Below are positions 24,866-36,687 of a DNA stretch of 64,000 nt, piece after piece. The notes beneath the pieces are model-generated. The model did no database searches. It was given only the letters and a program-made list of their open reading frames with translations, and was not told the DNA's origin. The stretch comes from Spizellomyces sp. 'palustris'. Taxonomy: Eukaryota; Chytridiomycota; Chytridiomycetes; Spizellomycetales; Spizellomycetaceae. Where the stretch lies: positions 28,859 through 92,858 of the forward strand of contig QEAR01000084.1 of assembly GCA_006535965.1 (NCBI GenBank). Direction: 5' to 3'. Numbering within the stretch: the first letter of the stretch is position 1; each line of letters opens with the position of its first letter. Position numbers and translations under genes: made by a program.

Positions 24866-27556
24866 TTACCGCTGCACATCATTCAAGAAAGCAGGTTCAG
24901 GCGCCTGCACCACATCGGCGACCTCTCTTTTCATTCCATTCCCCGCCCCACCGCCGTTCCGTTTGTTTTTATCACTCCCACTGCCACTACCAGGCCTCGA
25001 ATGCTTATACCTCCTCGTTTTTAGCGGCTTTTCATACTCCTTTTTCATTTTTGTACTTTCGCCTTCATTATATTCATCGCGGTCCTTGTCCCACTGATCG
25101 CTCGTGGATCTGCCATCATCGACAGCAGTCCCATTCGAGTGTCGACTTTGGACGCGTCGGTTTCCACGTTTGGCAGAGTCAGGATGAGAGCGTTGTTTGG
25201 AGACGTTTGAAAAGGCGCATTGAAATCCCGTTGTTCTATTGAGATCGTCTAATGCATTGCGGGCGTTGGCGACGGTGTTGAAATATGCTCGCGAGTGATG
25301 AGGGGCATACTAAAAAAAACAGTTGCATGGGGATATGAAAGAAACTAAGAAATGGTGGGACGGTAGCCATACCTCTAACTCCTTGTATCCCTCATATTCT
25401 CTCAAAATCTCATCCAATTCGCCCCAAGTTACCGAATACAGCGTCAAAATGTACAGTATCTTGGATTCTTTTCCAATCTCCAACTCATTGACAGTATCAG
25501 ATACATATTCGTTGCGAGCGTAATCGACGCTGCATGCCGGCCACCGTTCCACAATTTTGGGAATCGCTCGGCTAGCGGCGTCGGCAGTAGTGAAAAGCAC
25601 AAAGCAGTAGTCACCACCCGTAGTAGACAGGTTGGGGCGTGTCAGACGTTTGAGCATAACTCGGGTGGCGCCCAGTTGATTGATTAGGAAGTTTTTGAGG
25701 GCAGCCTTGTTGGGTGGAGGTGAGGTAAGGTGCAGGGTGGATTTTGGGCCAGCAGTAGTGGGTGTTTTGACCGATTCATCAACGATGGAGGTTTTCAGCT
25801 GCGGCGGGGATGTGTTGTCAAATTCGATCTCGTCCTCATCCAGTCTCGTGGAAACATTTTCTCGACTTGCTAGTGCCGACGATCCTCCAGATCTGGACGA
25901 CCCTCTGCGCTTCGGCCCTGCGGTACCGCTAGCGCCAAATGCTGTTTCACCTTTCCTGGAGTAGTTGACCCTCAAATTTGTTGTCGCCAATAAATCCTCC
26001 AAAGCGATTTTCGCATCCGCCAAAGATGCGTATTGTACGAGGCCATATTGGTCTCCAGAGGTTTTCATAAACGCTTTGAAATCCACAAATCCGTTGTATG
26101 CGGACAATAGTCTCTTCACCTGGCCTTCGGTTAGGGCAGCGTGAAGATCCACGTAAAGAATAGCTGACGGTGTAACGTCGTCAGATGGTCGGTACGATGA
26201 GTATGATTTTCGCACCAATGTGGGGTGAGAGATCAAGGAGCGACGAAGCTCCGCGAGAGCGCGTTTTGCGGCATCTTCAGACTCGTAAAGACCAATCACT
26301 GATCCATCTTCATCGCAAAAGAGGCGCTTGAACCCATCGTAAATGGAGAATACTTCCTTGGTGTTTGCACCGAAGGGAGGGTTTCTTACCCTTACTCCCG
26401 GTAGTTCGTTCATGTCGGCCGAATGTCGTACCTCTACTGATTTCACGGTAGGACTGGGAAGTGACTTTGAAGAAGGTTGGCCTCGCCGTTGACTTTTTGC
26501 ATAATTAATGACAAGATTCGTCGCCCGACGCACGTGCTCAAGGGCCTCTTGCGCGGATGTCGTTGAGTTGAATCGCACGATACAGTGATTCTGCCCTGCA
26601 GCGACAATTTCCTGGAACCCTTCCATAGCATTAAATAAAGCTCGCGCATCCTTCTCCTTTAAAAATGGCTCCAATCGAACAAACAAGGCAGACGCGAGTC
26701 TCTCGAGTGGGAAATGCCCCGGATCGTTTGGTCGTTTGAACGCAGCTACTGCAGTCATATGAGTCGTAGCTCGTATCCGAGAGATGGCTGTCGTTGCGGA
26801 TTCCGGATCAGCAAAATCCACAAAACATACATTTCCAGGCTGAAATGCAATTTTGACGAATCCTCGGTAAAGCGATAGCATCCCGAGCATGTCTTTAACA
26901 AGGGAAAAGTTGGAACTGCGTGGAATGTCCCGGATCTCAACCGACCTTGATATGCGAATTCGGCCCTCCCCCACAGTGACCTTTGGCCGTTCATCTCCAT
27001 TTCGCTCCACCTCGAGACTCTGTGACAGCCGGCCAAATTGTGCTGTGAGGTTTGTTCGCGAGTTCAAATCAACCAAAGCTTTGCTGGCCCATATGGCATC
27101 CGAAAAATGCGCCTTACGGCCATCCGTGGACTCGAATCCAGGATACGTTTGTAAAAATCGCTCAAGTATATCTTTTGTAAAAAATCTCGGTGCTGAAATG
27201 ATGAGGGTGGCACTTGGCTCATTTGAATATCGTCGTTGGTCGGGATTGTATGTCTCGTCATGTAGATCAGTGCGTGCAACTTGGGCTTTGATGTGCAAAG
27301 AGTCGTTCATGATGGCGATCGCAGCGTCAGCTTGGGATGAATTATTAAAGATGAGAAAGAGATTGCCTTGTGCAAAGTAAATCTTTGATATGCCGTCTAC
27401 GGTATCCAGCAGAATCTCGCGAAGTGATACATGGTCATGATCTCTGGGTACGGCAACATAGACAGTTCTGCGTTGGGATGACTCGTCATGTGCACTAGAA
27501 ACGTGTCTGAGAGACGAGGGTCTGTCCAAGGTGTTTGATACTGGTGACATTTCCAT
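24866..27556 (-). CDS. protein of eight tandem RRM-like modules
   Basis: Two exons (27556-25373 and 25309-24866; 63-nt intron) encode 875 residues. Eight beta-alpha-beta-type modules of about 70 residues follow one another. Approximate positions are 31-97, 115-175, 204-275, 286-353, 380-447, 457-530, 602-683 and 697-770. Each has an RNP2-like opening strand (TVYVAVP, ALFVRLE, AILYVDL, ILYILTL), a Y/G-F block (YRGFVKI, YNGFVDF, YEGYKEL) and an RNP1-like strand (VCFVDF, YGLVQY, YCFVLF). Most lack the full aromatic RNP1 consensus, so RNA binding is likely but may be degenerate. The linker around 535-600 is Ser/Gly-rich and acidic, and the tail after 770 is basic with SGSGSD repeats. No other domain is seen. 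It lies tail-to-tail with UTP21 (235 nt gap). Which RRM family it belongs to is not clear. Mei2/Nrd1-type multi-RRM proteins are the nearest idea. Confidence 0.8.
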
Positions 27557-28321
27557 TGAATTTGTAAGGCGGGATTCGGTAGGGAGATTGCTAGATGTAA
27601 ATGTAAACGGTTTCGGTGATGCGAGTGTGCCGATGGATGAATCTTGAATACATTAAATGTCACTCCAACCAACAACGTAATCGCTGGGCTACATGTGCTT
27701 GTAATCAGACTTGCCGATGAGTGCCTCCACACTTTTGCAAGAAAAGCATGGCTTCTTTGTCTTTGCTGCATGCCAAAAAGCCGTAGATGCTGGAGTCCCA
27801 TTTAGCAGGTTCTTAAACCAGAATCCGAGGCGAACACCGACAGTGCCAGTTAAAGTGGTCAAATTGATACCCGCGTGCGTCGCAGAGCTTCACTTGCTAC
27901 AGTTGTCCACAAGCACCTTGTCATGCTTTCTGGAATTATATTCAAGATATTTATGCTGACTCGTTCCCCCATCAGTTTGTATGCGCTGTTGAATGAGCGC
28001 AATATGGACACTGGGGATGCCCCCTCGTCTCCATTAACAATGTCCATGTGAGCGTATCTCACGGTAGGTCGTCCAATATATCGTTGACATGGGCGCGCTG
28101 AGGATTTATACAGGTTTCTCTCCTGGATAGCGTTTACCAAGGTCCTGTTGTTGTCATTCTATCAGATCTCAATGCTGTATCAAAGGAGCTCGCCCGTCAA
28201 CCGGCAAGCTGCACCGGAATAAAGCATTGCAATTAAATCATTCTACGATGTACAAAGATCAGTATATTAACGTCTATATGGATAATAATTGGCCAAAAAA
28301 ATTAAATGGATAGATGTTGCA
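27557..28321. other. intergenic region
   Basis: About 765 nt between two minus-strand genes: the 5' flank of the eight-RRM gene and the 3' flank of the F-BAR gene. Overlapping short frames on both strands show no protein-like character. Confidence 0.45.
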
Positions 28322-31198
28322 TTATTGAAATCCGTCGACGGCCTCCAGCCATTTCCTGTGAAAAATAATAAATGTTCAAAAGACGCCAGCATCGGCTAGC
28401 AGCATAGTTGGAAAATGGTTACCTCAAATCTTCCTTATTTTCAGCTTTGAGAACCAATTTTCTCTTTGGGTCACTGGTCAAAATTGTAAAAACGTATTCC
28501 GTTCCCTCCTGACCTTCTGTACCTGCCTCGGCTGATACCACCTCTGCTTTTCTCAGATTAATGGTACTCCGCGGTTTGCTGTCCGACTGGGCTTGATCTT
28601 GCTGATCAAACACCCACAAGAGCCCGCCTTCAGCCACACACCATCTTCTGGTCCAGATGCTGAGGATGTCGTCGTACAGGAAGAGGTGAGAAGCGCATTT
28701 GATTTGGTCCGTAGTGAGTTTTGGAATCAGTGGAAGAGGCGCGGCTGGTAGTTGTTGGGGTGGTGAAGAAGAGGGTGGGAGAAGTGGAGTTGAGGAAGGG
28801 ATGGGCGCTGATGTCGGACCAGCTCGTTGGCACGTGTATGTGAGCGGTGAGTGTGAACCTTCTATGGGTGCGGAGAGGAGGAGATAGGGAGGTGTCGGGG
28901 CCTGCGGACGAACGACGGGAGGTGCTATCCATGGCACGGATCTGGCTGCGGACGACGATGGAGAGGTTGGAACGTCGATGCTCTGGCGGCTGTTCTGGGA
29001 GGGCGTTCTCGTGTGTTTTGAAACTTCGATATCACTGCCCGTAAGTTGAGAAGGTGTTCTTGTATGCCTTTGAATGTCGAGGTCACTGGCACCAGATTGT
29101 TGAGAAGAGGTTCTCAAATGTCTAGGAAGGTCCAGGTCACTAGCTGCAGTATTTTGAGAAGGCGTGCGGGAGTGCCTTGGAACTTCAGGATCGAATGCAC
29201 CAAACAGGGACGCCTCAACACCCATTTCCAACGGTGCGATGGCATTGGACGACCTCGCAGTTCCAGCAATCTTGCCGCTCAGAGACAATGGTCGTTTGTT
29301 TGGTCGCCGGATCGAGACGCTTCTGAGATTTGGTAGGGGACTAATCAATGGACGTGCGGGTGAGGAACCGTCTTCTTGAGCTTTTGTACGGAGGTCAGCG
29401 TCGTCGTGGTGGTGAAGCCCAAGTCCATGAATTACGTCTATAGCGAGAAGTGGCCTGAAGGCCGATGGAGGCAAGAAGGTTCCTTCGGCACTGTCTCCAT
29501 CCTGATCTCCGTTCCTTTGTACGCCATCTTCAACCTCTTGATCAACAAGGGCGTTGGCCTTTACTAAAGTAGCAGGAGGCATTCCTTCTCCTTCTCTCGG
29601 GAATATGGTTTGAAGCATAGAGTCGTTTGATGTTTGCCGAACATTCGCCAGGACGCCTGTCGATGATGCGCGGAGCATACCAGTGTGTGTCGCAGGAGAT
29701 GGCGTAGGAGTATTCGGGAAAGCGAGCTCTTCCACATAATCTTCACTATCGCTGCGCTCATGTCCCATAGCTGTTGCTTCACCAAATATAGTACTGATGT
29801 CGCTAGCAGAACGATGCTGGTAAACTCTGCCTTTGGTCCGCGTGGCATCGTTGAGCATTGTAAGAACTTGTTGCTTAGCTCGTCGGGCAAAGGTGAGCGA
29901 GGGCTGGTTAAATCGAGGGAGTGTAGCACTCTTCTCGGACAACTCAGCCAGCTCCCGCAAGAGCTGCCCATTTTGCACTTGAAGTTGGGCCAACTGTTGC
30001 TCCATCGCGGGGTGTGATCTGTCTGACGCTGAGAGTGGTAGTGATTCTGTTGATTCAGCTCGGCTAGGTGACCTCAACGCTTCGGAGCTCCTCACACGCA
30101 GGAGGACAGTCTTGTTACCATCGGTGTTGTTGGCTGCCGAAAAATAGCTTTGAAATTTCACGCGGGCTGGCGGTTCACTGCCAGTCCGAGAAGATACAAC
30201 AAAGTTATCATTGTCTGCCGCTGGATCAATCAGATCAACGGCGCGACGCATTCCGTCCATTGCACGGTTCGCGGCAAAAGCAAACAATTCAAACTGGATG
30301 TCTGTCAGGGAGCGAAGCGTCTGTTTTGTAATCTCGATTCGATCTTCCTCGGATTTTTCAATTTGATCTGCTATTTCACGCATTTTCTCTTCCCAGGAGT
30401 CTTGCATTTTGTCCAATCGTGCGATAGCTGCTTTATATTCCGCTTCAGCCTGTTCCATTTCGATCCTGCAGTGGACTGCCTTGTCCTGAGCGCGATCCTT
30501 TCCTCCATTGCTGGATGCTTTTTCGTTTGCTTGAATCATCTCTCTACATTTCACTGCGTACAGGTTGCTCGCTTTCTGCACATTCGCCATATTTTTATCT
30601 AGAGCTTTCGAAAACTTTTCAAACTCTGCCTCGGCGGTCTTCTTCAAACGTTTTTGCACTTGGCGAAAGGTAAGGATGGGGGGCTCTATATCAGTTCGAA
30701 TTTTGAATGCAAGCTGTGAGTGCGAATTGACGATCACGTTGCTCAGGTGGGTAATGCGTTCGCCAGCGATTCGTACTGATCTGCAGAGTTTGCATTAGTA
30801 CATTGTGGGGTTCAGCACGTCGGATTTCCAAACAAGGAAAGGCTCACCCAGAGTCATATTTATTACAGTAAGCTTTCAGCATGTTTGCCATACTCTTTGC
30901 ATATTCTTCTTCAAAACATGCCCTGAGTAGATGACACGCTTGTTGGAAACAAACGACAAGAGCTGAAAGCGAACAATACCCTCTGACCTCACGCTCAACA
31001 TCTCAGCCAGCTCCTTTGTACATTCTATGCTCGATGCCAACTTGCTATTGAGTACCGAGAATCCTCGACCGTCATCCGCCTTTTGCGAAACGTGTCGACA
31101 GCGGTGAGCTCCTTGCCAAGACGTGCAATAAACACAAAAACACTTGACCGACATACCCAAAAGTTGTCCCGAAATCTCAGGCATGCATCTGTTGTCAT
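28322..31198 (-). CDS. F-BAR domain protein with C-terminal PH domain
   Basis: Five exons (31198-31157, 31079-30988, 30922-30848, 30780-28423, 28355-28322) keep frame and give 866 residues. An N-terminal FCH/F-BAR coiled coil (about 1-260) begins CLRFRDNFWADDGRGFSVL and continues ACFEEEYAKSM, the FCH hallmark, which is rebuilt only when exons 1-4 are joined. Residues 260-720 are low-complexity Ser/Pro-rich, with repeated SRTPSQN- and HLRTSSQ-like motifs around 540-590. A PH domain (about 745-866) runs from HLFLYDDILSIWTRRWCV to the short last exon KWLEAVDGFQ, where the invariant Trp of the last PH helix is visible. F-BAR proteins shape membranes and link them to actin during endocytosis or septation. 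This combination with PH suggests phosphoinositide-guided targeting (inference). Confidence 0.88.
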
Positions 31199-32676
31199 CG
31201 GAGATATCCTCTGTACAATAAGGACGGGAATGATATAAATCTATTCCTAACGACAACCGTGGACAACTTTTGAAAATGTTGCAACAGCACAAAGTTATTG
31301 CATTGGTTTACGGAAAGGCACAGCATTTCTAGGGATCCGGTGATAATGAAAAAATGCCGGATATTGACTGATATCCTTGCATCCTGCATTTAACGCAACT
31401 TTAAAGCAAGGATAAAAATAGCCCAGTAATTGCTGACATAAGCGATTGCGCCGCACATATAACCATATACAGACACAAATACCATATCATTGGCGGAAAA
31501 TGTCCGGAGTTCCAGGACAAGAGCAACCATGTGCCTCCCACTCGGTTCCAGGGCATTGACCAAAGCTTGGGTGTTCCTGTCGATATTAGATAATCTAGAC
31601 TCGGATGCACCGGAGAGTGCAATTCAAGCAAACAGTCTGGGCGAGGGAGGGGGAACAATGTCAACGACTGAGGGGGGGATCCAAGATGACAACACGACAA
31701 GGGCCAATCATATGGAAGTCCAAACGTAACTTGTTGCATTCCGACGCCAAATGAACCTTGCATGAATGTATGTGTGATGCTACCAACCCAGATACGTTTG
31801 ATTACAGCGCAGGTCTTTTGTTTGCTTGCCCGCCCGTTGTAGTGAGATATCCGTCCTTTGGCCATTAAGAAATAATAATAAAAAAAAAGGACAAAACGTT
31901 ACCCAGGTAAAGGCAAATCAATCGGTTGGACCGTTCAAAACACCAAAACAAAAAACACGCTTCCGGTTATGTCACTCTGATGCAACTAGTCACCGTGCCA
32001 TGCAAATGCACCAATCACATCCAATAAAAACGCGTTTTATTAGGATTGTTTGGGAGTGTTGGCCCCCCTCCGCTGGATTTCCTGAGCCACAGCATTTTTC
32101 TGTTGCTGGGCTGTTCCATACCACCGGTGAAAGAAACCACGTTCCAAGCACGCCCACTTCCCCCCCACCCGCCCCATCCCACCCCATCCTACCCGCCCTG
32201 CTTTTTCACCACCCTTGGGTTGCGTTTTTCTGTAGACGGGATTCTTGATTTTAAACAAAAAAAAGGGAGCGTCCTCTCCTCTGTCCCGGTCTGGTCTCGA
32301 GAGTGTCCCCGTCGTTCTGGGGCGGAGAGTTTACTCCCGGTCCATCCCACTGCCGGGTTCCGGTTCGCCCGTCGTCTTTGAACGGCGAGCGCTTACACCG
32401 TGTTGACCGTTCGGGACGCGTAGACTTTGGTAAGAAAGTGTTTGCCTTTGAACGGTAACCGGCATTCGCATGGTCCATGTCTCTGTGAAGGTTGGCTTAC
32501 GATCGATTTCTCGGTTCCCGGATTTTGATCTTGCCCATTGTCAGTTGATTTCAACGACACTAGTAACGCAAGTATGTTTATCTGTCCTATCGTCTGGGAA
32601 GAATGCAAAACGTCTGACGTTGCCCACTCTGATTTCCGCAATTTCGGCAAAATGTCTAGCACCCACTAGCGCGACC
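31199..32676. other. divergent promoter region between F-BAR and velvet genes
   Basis: About 1.5 kb with no supportable gene. Three copies of TTGAACGG (31931-31938 on minus, 32378-32385 and 32448-32455 on plus) and a near copy at 32405-32412 lie in the velvet-proximal part. C-runs and A-runs occur at 32155-32190 and 32258-32268. An in-frame ATG-initiated extension of the velvet reading frame begins at 32470 but reads like untranslated leader. Confidence 0.45.
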
Positions 32677-35290
32677 ATGTCTTCCACGGCCACGGGAAGC
32701 TCGAGTGACAACAACCCTTACCAATTTATCACCCTGAGTCAAAGTCCTCGTCAGCGGACCAGCAGGTAAGCCATGCTCTGAAGCATTCTCTCTTGGTAAC
32801 ACTGGTGGTATGGGACTCATCTGCTCATCTTGCCAGGAATTATGTGCTTAAATTACGACAACAGCCAAAGCACTCCCGAATGTGCGGATTTGGAGAAAAA
32901 GTGGACCGCCGTCCGCTAGATCCTCCGCCAATTATTGTAGGTTTGACGTCAGTGGTTTTTGTGATTTTGATCCGGGCTGATGTGTGGCAATCCTTTAGCA
33001 ATTGGAAATTCAAAATACTACATCGGCAGATGAAAAGTAAGTCGTCCGGTGGAATGTCTACGAGGTCAGGCTACGGTAGACTATGTATTGACATGGTGAT
33101 TGCACTTTCAGCTCGTATCTATACAATCCATACTACTTTATGTATGCGTCCTTGATTTCTCCAGACAGCGAAGAGGAGCTTCATTTGCTGCGTGACGGCA
33201 AGACGCGGTCCACCACAGGCTCTATCGTCTCTTCTCTCTATCGTTTGAAGGATTTGGACAACAAGGATGGCGCATTTTTCGTCTTTCCAGATCTCTCTGT
33301 CCGAATGGAAGGAGCTTATCGTTTAAAGGTGTGTAGCTTTTCCGTACTCACATTGCATATAACTTCATAGTGATGCTGGTTTTGAATCCACAGTTTTCCT
33401 TGTTTGAAATTATCAACACTGAAATATATTATTGCACATCCATATGCTCAGATGTGTTTAGTAAGCACTCGTTTGCACTATTTATGAGTCAAAACCTCTG
33501 TTGTAACCTTAGCTTTTAACAGACGTGTATCCGGCCAAAAAATTCCCTGGCATGGAAGGTCAGTCCTTGCTGGTTGGGAGCATGATTCAGTCTGCTCACA
33601 TCTCAATGTTCAACTATTGTTTTAGAATCAACGTTTCTCTCGAGGACGTTTGCTGAACAAGGTCTAAAAATAAGAATCCGCAAAGAGTTGCGGATGCGCA
33701 AGTGCGTTTCATTTTGTAGCTAACTGCGCGCCGAATTGTAAACTAACGTGATGGTACTTTAAGGGGACGAGGAAAGAAGGGCAACAATGACGCAGAGGAT
33801 AGCCCAGATCCCAAAAAACGTGGACGTAAAAAGAGTCGACGTGCAAGCATGGATGGCAGTGATAATGGATCCGAATCTGGTTATTCGGACGACGGTCGCA
33901 GTGAGCCCGCCCAACGACGCCGCATTGACAGAAATAGCAAGGATTCATCTGCTGTAAGTTGCTTGTCATGTAAACCACCAAATTCGCATTCAATTGCTTA
34001 TCGTTTCTTCCAATCCGGTACCAACAGAAGGATGGAAATGATAAACTTGCACATGGTCAGCAGCCCTTCCCTGGGTATGATCGTCGTATGGACGGATATG
34101 ATCCATCAAGACCCATGAACCCAATGGGACATCCGGATCCCCGCCATTACGGACATTTACCGCATGATTCATCCGGGCATGTTTACCCTCATTACGGGCC
34201 GATGCCTGGCATGCAGCCAAAGGTGTGGCCCGGTCATGGTGATCCGTACCAGTCGAGTGTTCCGCCTCACTACGCGCCCATACCTCACTACGAGTCAGGT
34301 GCACCGTATCCACCGCCGCCATCCGGTGGACCGTCCGGCCCAGAAGAATATCCTGTTCCTTACGATGTCAACCAACGGCCGGGCTACCCGCCTCATCATT
34401 ATGCTCCTCGTGACCATGAGAGGTCCATGGGGGACTGGCATCATCGGGAGTATCCTCGTCATCCGGCTTACGGACCAGGTCCGTATATGACAGCACATGG
34501 ATATGATGACCCTCAAGCACGGCCTCCGACGCAAGTGAGCAATGAACATGCAGGTGCACCACCGCCACCATCTGGCCCTTATTACGGTCATCATCCGGCC
34601 GCACCCAAACCTGGAGATTACAAGCCGGACGTCCATGCGCACGTTGCAAAGTATCCACCCAATTACGCGTTTAATTCCAACTTTCACGTCCCACCGCCTC
34701 ATCCTTCCACGGATGCTACCGGCGCGGTACGACCTCCCCAACATGCAGAGTACCCGCACCATATGCACAGCTCAGACAAGCAGTATTCGGCACCGCATCC
34801 AAGTGCCCATGTTGGACATGCCCCCTATTATGCAGGTGCCCCGTACCCGCCAACATCAGGTGGCTCCGCGGCACAGCAGCCTCCTGCTGCAGGCATGTCG
34901 TACGCGTATCAGACGGCTCCAACTGGACCGCCTGCTACCGGAAATGAAAATGCGATGGGTGTTCAACAAGCAGGTCCTCGTGATGCACGATCGGCTGGTA
35001 CACCACAAAAAGCTCCTGGGCAAGACGAAAGTGCCGGATTCGGAGGCTATCCACCGCAATATGCTGCATATGGTCAGTATAAGCTCCCACCCATCCATGA
35101 AATTACTGATAAAAACCGCCCTCAGCAGCCTGGACAGGGTCAGGCACCCAATCAACAAACAGCGCAGTCCCAGCAAGCTCAGCAGCAGCAGCAGCAGATT
35201 CCCGTCCAGGCGGCGCAGCAAGCTCAGGCAATGGCACATCAACAAACCTCTCCCACGGCGGGGCGCGGAACGGAAGGAGGATGGATGTAA
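32677..35290 (+). CDS. velvet-domain transcription factor with long Pro/His/Tyr/Gln tail
   Basis: Velvet proteins are fungal NF-kB-like DNA-binding regulators of development and secondary metabolism that work as homo- or heterodimers. The domain is assembled from small exons: NYVLKLRQQPKHSRMCGFG and DRRPLDPPPI (exon from 32837), QLEIQNTTSADE, then NPYYFMYASL (~33125), RLKDLDNKDGAFFVFPDLSVR, the FSLFEII strand, a YPAKKFPGM segment and FLSRTFAEQGLKIRIRKELRMR (~33630). A strong basic NLS follows (KKRGRKKSRR, ~33815). From about 34050 a single exon encodes a tail of over 400 residues, extremely rich in P, H, Y, G and Q, with a poly-Q tract (~35180). The VosA/VelB/VelC/VeA assignment is not possible by eye. 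The start at 32677 is chosen because the frame upstream shows no conservation. Confidence 0.88.
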
Positions 35291-35840
35291 TCGGGAATGG
35301 GATGAAATGAAGAGACTGACTTTAATGTATAGCGATTGTCGTGTAAACTGCCTGGCTTTGTTGATGTGATTCTGGACATTTTATCTTCTCCGCCGGACTG
35401 CTGGTTTGGGCCAATCTATTTTTTTGAAAAATGGTGCCGAAACTGGGCGGGACCTGGAAACGGAAATCGGGAACGGTTTGGGTGAAGGATTCCATATAAG
35501 GCTTTTTGGGGGACCTGCATAAGGTGCGCCCTGTGTACAAAAATAAATGTACGATGCTTGCAAAGGCTAGCTTTGTAAAATCTGAGAGTCCATTGTCTGG
35601 GTTGGGGGTTGTTATGACTTGTCCTCCATCATTTCATTCCAACTCCAAAGATGACAAACGTTGAACAATATGGCAGCTCATCCATGTAACTCGTTCCGTT
35701 CTTTTCTATTGCGTCACTATGAACCCCATTATGAGATCTATTCACCCATTGAATCTGGGGGTCTCAAGTGGCAGATTCTTCATCGAGTTGCTACCAAAAG
35801 ACAGTTAGTGGGTCATTCGCGGGCAAGGAATAACTGCATT
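35291..35840. other. convergent intergenic spacer
   Basis: 550 nt between the stop codons of the velvet gene (+) and the gene at 35841 (-). It holds both 3' ends. No coding signal was seen. Confidence 0.5.
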
Positions 35841-36687
35841 TCATACCACAGGAACATAGGTTTGATTCGAAATGATATCATAGTTTCTATCTCTCGCTTG
35901 TTTTGCGTTGATCTTATCGAACGATATACGATTTGCACGGCGGTCTGACGCGACGCTGTTGAGAGGAGTTCCTAAGGGGAGTAAATCAGTATATGAGCAA
36001 CCAATGTGAGGGCAAAACAAAATGGTTTTGCTACCTGTGAGAATATCAAATGCTCTCCCAGGATCCTCTTTCACGGGTTTCTTTACGCGGTGCTGGAACC
36101 ACACCGAGAGGGGGTCGGTATGTTCGGATGGAGCAGGGATCGGTAACTTGATCTCCGTAGCGTTATTCTTTGATGCATGACCCGTTCCGCTCTTGTTGCC
36201 TGCTACTGGGAGCGTTGCGACAGATTTCAACCATTCCGCATAATTGTGTTGCTTGTAACTGTCATGATAGTTGGACTTTGTTGCATCCTAGAAAACGACG
36301 CCGAGATTAGAGTTGGTCGTCATGCAAACGGGGGATGTTATCCGCACCTTTTCGATTTGCTGTCCCCACCATTCACCAGCAACACGAGCTCGACCCTTGT
36401 TCTTTTGATATTCTTGACGTTCTTCTTTGGCCAGTGTTTTAACCTACCAAAAGAGTTTGATCTTGTCTGGTTTGCCAATGTGCGTAGTTTTCATTATTCT
36501 TACATCTAGGGGCTTGTAAGACGATTTTGTTGTTGATGATAGGATGGGATCGTTGAATGCGTTGGCCTAGTACATCAAAATGTTCAGCACAGTTCATCAA
36601 CCGGTAAATGTTTTTCCAAATCAAAGTCTACCGAAAACTGACCTCCCGCGCTTGGCGAGACTTTAGATAGATGCGCTCTGAGGGCAT
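35841..36687 (-). CDS. unknown conserved-looking protein with repeated DI(L/I) boxes
   Basis: About 200 residues from ATG 36687 (MPSERIYLKSRQARE) through short exons joined at good GT/AG sites: ANAFNDPIL..., VKTLAKEERQEYQKNKGRARVAGEWW, DATKSNYHDSYKQHNYAEWL, then the last part. Near the C-terminus two similar boxes occur, GRAFDILTGTPL and DRNYDIISNQTYV. The intron between ILTG and TPL (63 nt, GTAGCA...CTTAG) is in frame and free of stops, so its retention would add 21 residues. Boxes of the R-x-(F/Y)-D-I-(I/L) type remind me of several small cilia- and flagella-associated proteins, which would suit a zoosporic fungus, but this is a weak resemblance. An upstream frame to 36889 lacks an ATG. Confidence 0.55.

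Noticed and set aside
32470-32676. N-terminal extension of the velvet protein
   Set aside because: In frame and ATG-initiated, but the sequence reads as leader. The velvet proteins I know begin shortly before the conserved domain, and 32677 has a good context.
34295-34768. Long minus-strand ORF opposite the velvet tail
   Set aside because: Arg/Met/Val-rich product is the reverse complement shadow of the Pro/His/Tyr-coding exon.
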